Source of the DNA: Acidobacteriota bacterium
Lineage (GTDB): Bacteria; Acidobacteriota; Thermoanaerobaculia; Multivoradales; JAHEKO01
Direction of reading: 5' to 3'
NCBI GenBank assembly: GCA_030610025.1
Contig: JAUWSP010000115.1
Span: 1-7,716 of the forward strand
DNA: 7,716 nucleotides
The translations under genes were made by a program, and so were the position numbers. Below the pieces are notes generated by a model. It saw only the letters and a list, made by a program, of their open reading frames with translations. It did not search any database and was not told the DNA's origin. Of this stretch, positions 5,001 through 7,716 are shown piece after piece. Position 1 is the stretch's first letter, and the number at the start of each line of letters is the position of its first letter.

Positions 5001-7716
5001 TCGGTACCGACTCCTATCTCGAGCTGGGCCAGTTGTTTGCGGGCTTCCTGGAGAAAGGCCTCGAGGTCGTCGGTCGCCGGGGCACCATCTCTCCACCGGA
5101 GCTTCCGGTGGTGATCACGGGGGCGGCCATCGGGTTACCGGGAACGGCCAGGGTCTTCGACGACTCGAATCTGGGCCGACTTCTCGAAGGTCAGCAGTTC
5201 ATCGGCGAGGTGCCGGACGAGCTGCGTCAGGAGATGGTCGCGAAGAACGTCACCCGATTGGTGAAGAGCGAGAACGGTGGCCCGAGATTCGAGACCATCG
5301 AAGGCGTCGACGAGGTGATCAAGCTGGCGGCCCGGCGCGGCGATCTGAATCTGGTGGACGAGTTCGGTTATCCGAGCGACCGTCTGGAGGCTCTGGACAT
5401 TGTCACCGAGCTGGCCATCGGCTCGGGGCTGGATGCGCTCCGCGATGCTGGACTACCGCTCGTCAGACGCTACAAGACCACGACAACCGGCAGCCAGCTG
5501 CCCGATCAGTGGGGCCTGGCCGACGAAGTGCGCGACGAGACCGGCGTCATCTTCGCCTCGGCCTTCCCGGGTGTCAGCTACTTTGCTCGGGAGTCCGATC
5601 GCTTCTACACCGCCCAGGCCGCCCGACGGCGTCTCGAAGAGCTGCAGGACTTGAAGAGCCGTTCGAGCTCGACCGACACTACCGGCGCAGAGGTTCTGAG
5701 CGAGCTGGATCGGCGCCTCGAGGAAGCGCGAGAGGAGGTCGAAGCCACCGCCTACACCTTCGATCGACGGTTCCTCTTCAGACTCTTGTCGATGGGGCAC
5801 TCCCAGATGGCCGAGTTCATTGGCGCCAGGGGGCCGAACACCCAGATCAATTCGGCCTGCGCGAGCGGCACTCAGGCGATCGGATTGGCTTCGGACTGGA
5901 TTCGTACCGGTCGCTGCCAGCGGGTCCTGATCGTCTCGGCGGACGACGTGACCGGTGACGATCTGATGGGTTGGATCGGAGCTGGATTCCTCGCTACGGG
6001 GGCGGCTGCCACCGATGCGCAGGTCGAGGATGCGGCCATCCCGTTCGATCGGCGGCGGCATGGCATGCTGATCGGGATGGGCGCGGCGGCAATCGTGGTC
6101 GAGAGTGACGCTGCGGCCCGCGAAAGGGGCATCCAACCCATCTGTGAGGTTCTGGCTACCGCAACAGCCAACAGCGCCTTTCACGGTACCCGACTCGACG
6201 TTGCCCATATCTCTCAGACGATGGAGCGGTTGATCTCCGATGCCGAGCAGCAATGGGGCATCGATCGCGCCCAGATAGCGTCGGAGACCGCCTTCATCTC
6301 TCACGAGACCTACACACCTGCCAGGGGTGGTAGCGCTCAGGCCGAAGTCTTCGCCCTGCGAAGCGTTTTTGGGGAGGCGGCCGACAAGATCGTGATTGCC
6401 AACACCAAGGGTTACACGGGTCATCCGATGGGAGTGGGGATCGAGGACGTCCTGGCCATCAAGTCGCTGGAGACCGGGCTGGTCCCTCCGGTGGCGAACT
6501 TCAAGGAAGTCGATCCGGAGCTGGGAGAGCTCAACCTGTCCCGTGGCGGAAGCTACCCGGTGCGGTATGCCCTTCGCCTGGCGGCCGGCTTCGGGTCCCA
6601 GATCAGCATGGTTCTGTTGAGGTGGGTGCCGTCCCCGGGAGGCCAGCGACCGAGGCCCGACGAGCTGGGCTACGAGAATCGGCTGGTCGAACCCGAGAAG
6701 TGGCAGCAATGGCTGGAGTGGGCCAGCGGTCATCAGGGGGTCGAGGTCGAGGTCGAGCACCGAACCCTGCGCGTCAGAGACGAAGGGCCGCCCAGCAGGA
6801 TCCTGCCACGGCCGGAGGCGGGCCAGCCCCATGCGGTCGCTCCCGCGATCGCCGCCGATTCTTCAGATCAGAAGTCCCAGGAGCCACCAGCAACGACTGT
6901 TGGGGTACAGACCTCCTCAGCACCAACACCGGTTGCCGAGATCTCGCAACCAGCGACTGCCCCGGTGTCTTCACCATCGCCGCAAGCGGGCGAGCTGAGT
7001 CCGGTCCAGAAGCGTGTCCTGGAGATCGTGTCGGAGACGACGGGCTATCCGGTGGAGATGCTGGACCTGGATCTGGACATGGAGGCCGATCTGGGCATCG
7101 ATACGGTGAAGCAGGCGGAGATGTTCGCGGCGATTCGAGAGGAATGGGAGATTCCGCGAGACGACACGCTGCAGCTGCGGGACTACCCGACGCTGGCGCG
7201 AGCGATTCAGTACGTCTTCGATCGTCGGCCCGATCTGGCTCCTGGTGCCGGCATGGAGACCCCTGACAGTGGGCCGAAGCCCCCAGCGGCAGCACCTGAA
7301 GCAGGGGAGGCTCAGGAGGCGCCCGAGACTGCGACGCCGGTGATTCGGCGGGTGCCCGCTCCGATGCTGCTGCCGGTTCTCGAGCTCTGCAAGATGACCG
7401 ACGTGAAATTGCAGAGAGGATCTCGGATCGCGGTCATGGCCGACCGGGGTGGCGTTGGCAAGGCCCTGGCGCAGCGACTCGAGCGACTGGGGGCCGAGGT
7501 GCTGTTGCTGGCATCGGATCTGGATGCCGAGGGGCTCGCTTCTCGTCTCGAAGCCTTCAAGAACGAAGGTGGGATCCAGGGGGTCTACTGGCTCCCTGCC
7601 CTCGATGCGGTTGGCGAGGTGTCGGAGCTCGGCGCAGAGGAATGGAAGCAGGCCGTGACGCGAAACGTCAAGCTTCTATTCCGGACTGCAAAGGACCTTT
7701 ACGACTCGCTGGCCGG
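2078..7716 (+). CDS. Type I polyketide / PUFA-synthase-like megaenzyme (KS-AT-KS-ACP-KR...), 3' end outside the window
   Basis: An unbroken frame of 1879 codons, still open at the window edge. Domains by residue: KS1 (about 8-470) with Cys217, His351, Lys386 and His391; a KS-AT linker (about 470-595); malonyl-type AT (about 596-895) with GQGSQ, Ser697 in GHSLGE, Arg722 and HAFH (799-802); a proline-rich linker with a helix (about 900-1008); a divergent KS2 (about 1009-1516) with Cys1261, His1409, Lys1444 and His1449; a Pro/Ala-rich linker; an ACP (about 1640-1716) whose attachment position is Thr1676; a second Pro/Ala linker; and the beginning of a KR Rossmann domain (from about 1781). The protein is cytosolic, with no signal peptide. 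KS1 with DAACASA and the LGID-type ACP resemble iterative PUFA/secondary-lipid synthases (PfaA-like) more than modular PKSs, but PfaA normally has one KS and tandem ACPs. It follows the acyl-CoA dehydrogenase by 98 nt. The product is unknown; DH, ER or thioesterase functions may lie downstream. Confidence 0.93.
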   Translation, partial: MKNSRHRAIAIVGVGAVLPDAPDAPTFWENIQQGRYSISEVPRERWDPDLFWDPDPKAPDKTYSKIGGWVKEWAWEPLKWNLPIPPKVGESMDRTQKWALLGARQALADYGYPERSLDRARTAVILGNAMGGDLHYETATRISYPEIARELERAPSFAELPEETRVTVSEELGTQVRGLYPRITEDTMPGELANIIAGRIANLFDFRGPNYVVDAACASAMAAIHAAIEGLEEEDYDTVLTGGIDANMSAATYTKFCKIGALSATGTRPFADGADGFVMGEGAAIFLLKRLRDAERDGDRIYAVIRGLGGSSDGRGKGITAPNPVGQRLAVERAWKRAGLVPDRATLLEGHGTSTRVGDVVELQCLTEAFAPFGFEPGTLPLGSVKSNIGHLKGAAGAAGILKAAYALRDRVLPPSLGFERPNPNIDFARCPFFVNTELRPWTAGEGEVRRAGVSAFGFGGTNFHAILEEYIPGQIVDPEEPSISVGRELRASTDRRSEKVPLRGALVLGGDSAADVEARLRDVLAKAESGALPEGRPPTAGDLRAAVRLAIDYGDGTELIKKAGKALSTFQSGKPESWKALRGRGIFLGAGKPPKVAMLFTGQGSQYLDMLRQLASDEPVVTETFREADEIMTPLLGRPLTDYLFVDPKGPLEEEAANEALRQTAITQPAVLTTDIALQRLLETYGVVPDMVMGHSLGEYGALVAAGAISFAHALEAVSARGQEMSRISTDDDGWMAAVFAPLEEIERILSTIDGYVVVANINSPSEAVIGGASKAVERAIEALQEAGFQAQRLPVSHAFHTQIVAPSSDAIRRVLGRMGLQPPEVPVVANVSGEFYPMGPGVEPEMIEILARQVAEPVQFVKGLQTLYRAGARVFVECGPKRALQGMVRSVFQDHDDTLSLSTNHPRMGDVASFNQALCGLYSAGLGVGTSPAVEEPIVLRSSEERPVAPPIEPQPALVTPASAPASLDASSLGTDSYLELGQLFAGFLEKGLEVVGRRGTISPPELPVVITGAAIGLPGTARVFDDSNLGRLLEGQQFIGEVPDELRQEMVAKNVTRLVKSENGGPRFETIEGVDEVIKLAARRGDLNLVDEFGYPSDRLEALDIVTELAIGSGLDALRDAGLPLVRRYKTTTTGSQLPDQWGLADEVRDETGVIFASAFPGVSYFARESDRFYTAQAARRRLEELQDLKSRSSSTDTTGAEVLSELDRRLEEAREEVEATAYTFDRRFLFRLLSMGHSQMAEFIGARGPNTQINSACASGTQAIGLASDWIRTGRCQRVLIVSADDVTGDDLMGWIGAGFLATGAAATDAQVEDAAIPFDRRRHGMLIGMGAAAIVVESDAAARERGIQPICEVLATATANSAFHGTRLDVAHISQTMERLISDAEQQWGIDRAQIASETAFISHETYTPARGGSAQAEVFALRSVFGEAADKIVIANTKGYTGHPMGVGIEDVLAIKSLETGLVPPVANFKEVDPELGELNLSRGGSYPVRYALRLAAGFGSQISMVLLRWVPSPGGQRPRPDELGYENRLVEPEKWQQWLEWASGHQGVEVEVEHRTLRVRDEGPPSRILPRPEAGQPHAVAPAIAADSSDQKSQEPPATTVGVQTSSAPTPVAEISQPATAPVSSPSPQAGELSPVQKRVLEIVSETTGYPVEMLDLDLDMEADLGIDTVKQAEMFAAIREEWEIPRDDTLQLRDYPTLARAIQYVFDRRPDLAPGAGMETPDSGPKPPAAAPEAGEAQEAPETATPVIRRVPAPMLLPVLELCKMTDVKLQRGSRIAVMADRGGVGKALAQRLERLGAEVLLLASDLDAEGLASRLEAFKNEGGIQGVYWLPALDAVGEVSELGAEEWKQAVTRNVKLLFRTAKDLYDSLA
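2099..3487 (+). other. Domain: first beta-ketoacyl synthase (KS1)
   Basis: Begins with AIAIVGVGAVLP and ends at GFGGTNFHAILEE. The Claisen condensation set is complete: nucleophile Cys217 in DAACASA, His351 in EGHGTS, Lys386 and His391 in SVKSNIGH. DAACAS, in place of the DTACSSSL of modular PKSs, is the form seen in PUFA-type synthases. The segment before the cysteine (TYSKIGGWV and on) is longer than in FabF. Confidence 0.92.
3863..4762 (+). other. Domain: malonyl-type acyltransferase (AT)
   Basis: GQGSQ at 603-607, nucleophile Ser697 in GHSLGE, Arg722 in ARGQEM (carboxylate-binding arginine of the family) and HAFH at 799-802. HAFH, as opposed to YASH, predicts malonyl-CoA over methylmalonyl-CoA. 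The domain appears complete and active, and closes with the VFVECGPKRAL strand-loop typical of AT C-termini. Confidence 0.9.
5102..6625 (+). other. Domain: second, divergent beta-ketoacyl synthase (KS2)
   Basis: Starts at PVVITGAAIGLPG. Cys1261 lies in INSACASGT, His1409 in SHETYTPARGGSAQAE, and Lys1444/His1449 in NTKGYTGHPMG with the same five-residue spacing as in KS1, so the catalytic set is intact. It differs from KS1 throughout: HETYTP replaces HGTST, and the final motif is GFGSQISM instead of GFGGTNFH. A charged, coiled-coil-like helical segment (about 1177-1228) lies before the active cysteine. It is a KS of another subfamily, not a recent duplicate of KS1. Confidence 0.88.
6740..6757 (+). 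repeat. In-frame tandem GTCGAG x3
   Basis: Three perfect hexamer copies encode Val-Glu-Val-Glu-Val-Glu (residues 1555-1560) in the region between KS2 and the ACP. The repeat unit is a multiple of three, so slippage would change length without breaking the frame. Confidence 0.6.
6995..7225 (+). other. Domain: acyl carrier protein (ACP) with Thr at the attachment site
   Basis: A four-helix carrier pattern: LSPVQKRVLEIVSETTG (helix I), then the helix II motif DLGIDTVKQAEMFA, then YPTLARAIQYV at the end. The usual phosphopantetheine serine after the conserved Asp is threonine (Thr1676, codon ACG at 7103-7105). Length and surrounding residues are otherwise normal for a PUFA-type LGID carrier. Pro/Ala-rich flexible linkers flank it on both sides, as expected for a mobile carrier. 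Confidence 0.85.
7418..7716 (+). other. Domain: ketoreductase (KR), N-terminal part
   Basis: GSRIAVMADRGGVGKALAQ followed by GAEVLLL and GVYWLPALD is the Rossmann beta-alpha-beta pattern of SDR-type PKS/PUFA ketoreductases, which reduce the beta-keto group with NADPH. GGVG marks the dinucleotide loop. The catalytic Ser/Tyr/Lys lie beyond the window, so activity cannot be judged. Confidence 0.75.

Noticed and set aside
5453..6832. Long antisense open frame (459 codons) opposite KS2
   Set aside because: It is antisense to a KS domain with an intact catalytic set, and its translation is Arg/Gly/Pro-rich without recognisable motifs.
6622..7266. Plus-strand 214-codon frame overlapping the KS2-ACP region
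   Set aside because: The synthase frame is continuous here and encodes the linker and ACP. The alternative frame is Arg/Gly-rich with no domain.
1..7716. CRISPR arrays, tRNA/rRNA genes, insertion sequences or attachment sites
   Set aside because: I saw no regularly spaced repeats, no RNA gene signatures, no transposase motifs and no terminal repeats. Nearly the whole window is explained by three protein genes.

Overview
GC-rich bacterial DNA with long open frames on both strands. The 3-kb-plus multidomain synthase, the acyl-CoA dehydrogenase and the composition fit a secondary-lipid or polyketide locus of a high-GC bacterium such as a deltaproteobacterium/myxobacterium, acidobacterium or similar. 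The sequence alone does not fix the phylum.

Layout: (1) Positions 1-57, minus strand, hold the first 19 codons of a cysteine synthase/cystathionine beta-synthase family gene that leaves the window on the left. (2) Positions 58-311 are a divergent intergenic region. It contains a possible sigma70-type promoter and a Shine-Dalgarno for the leftward gene, and a strong imperfect inverted repeat (242-272) upstream of the rightward genes. (3) Positions 312-1979, plus strand, encode a complete 555-residue acyl-CoA dehydrogenase with a long C-terminal helical extension. (4) After a 98-nt gap, position 2078 starts one very large open frame that runs off the right end of the window: 1879 codons with no stop. 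It encodes a type I polyketide/PUFA-synthase-like megaenzyme with domain order KS1 - AT (malonyl-type) - KS2 - ACP - KR (cut by the window edge).

Working together (inference): the dehydrogenase and synthase are codirectional and close, so they are probably cotranscribed. The synthase would load malonyl units through its AT, condense them with one or both KS domains, carry the chain on the ACP and reduce the beta-keto group with the KR. The dehydrogenase could supply or modify an acyl-CoA starter or product, or introduce an alpha,beta double bond. The product is unknown.

The points most worth a second look are two complete KS catalytic sets around a single AT and a single visible ACP, threonine in place of the usual phosphopantetheine serine in that ACP, and the palindrome upstream of the dehydrogenase.
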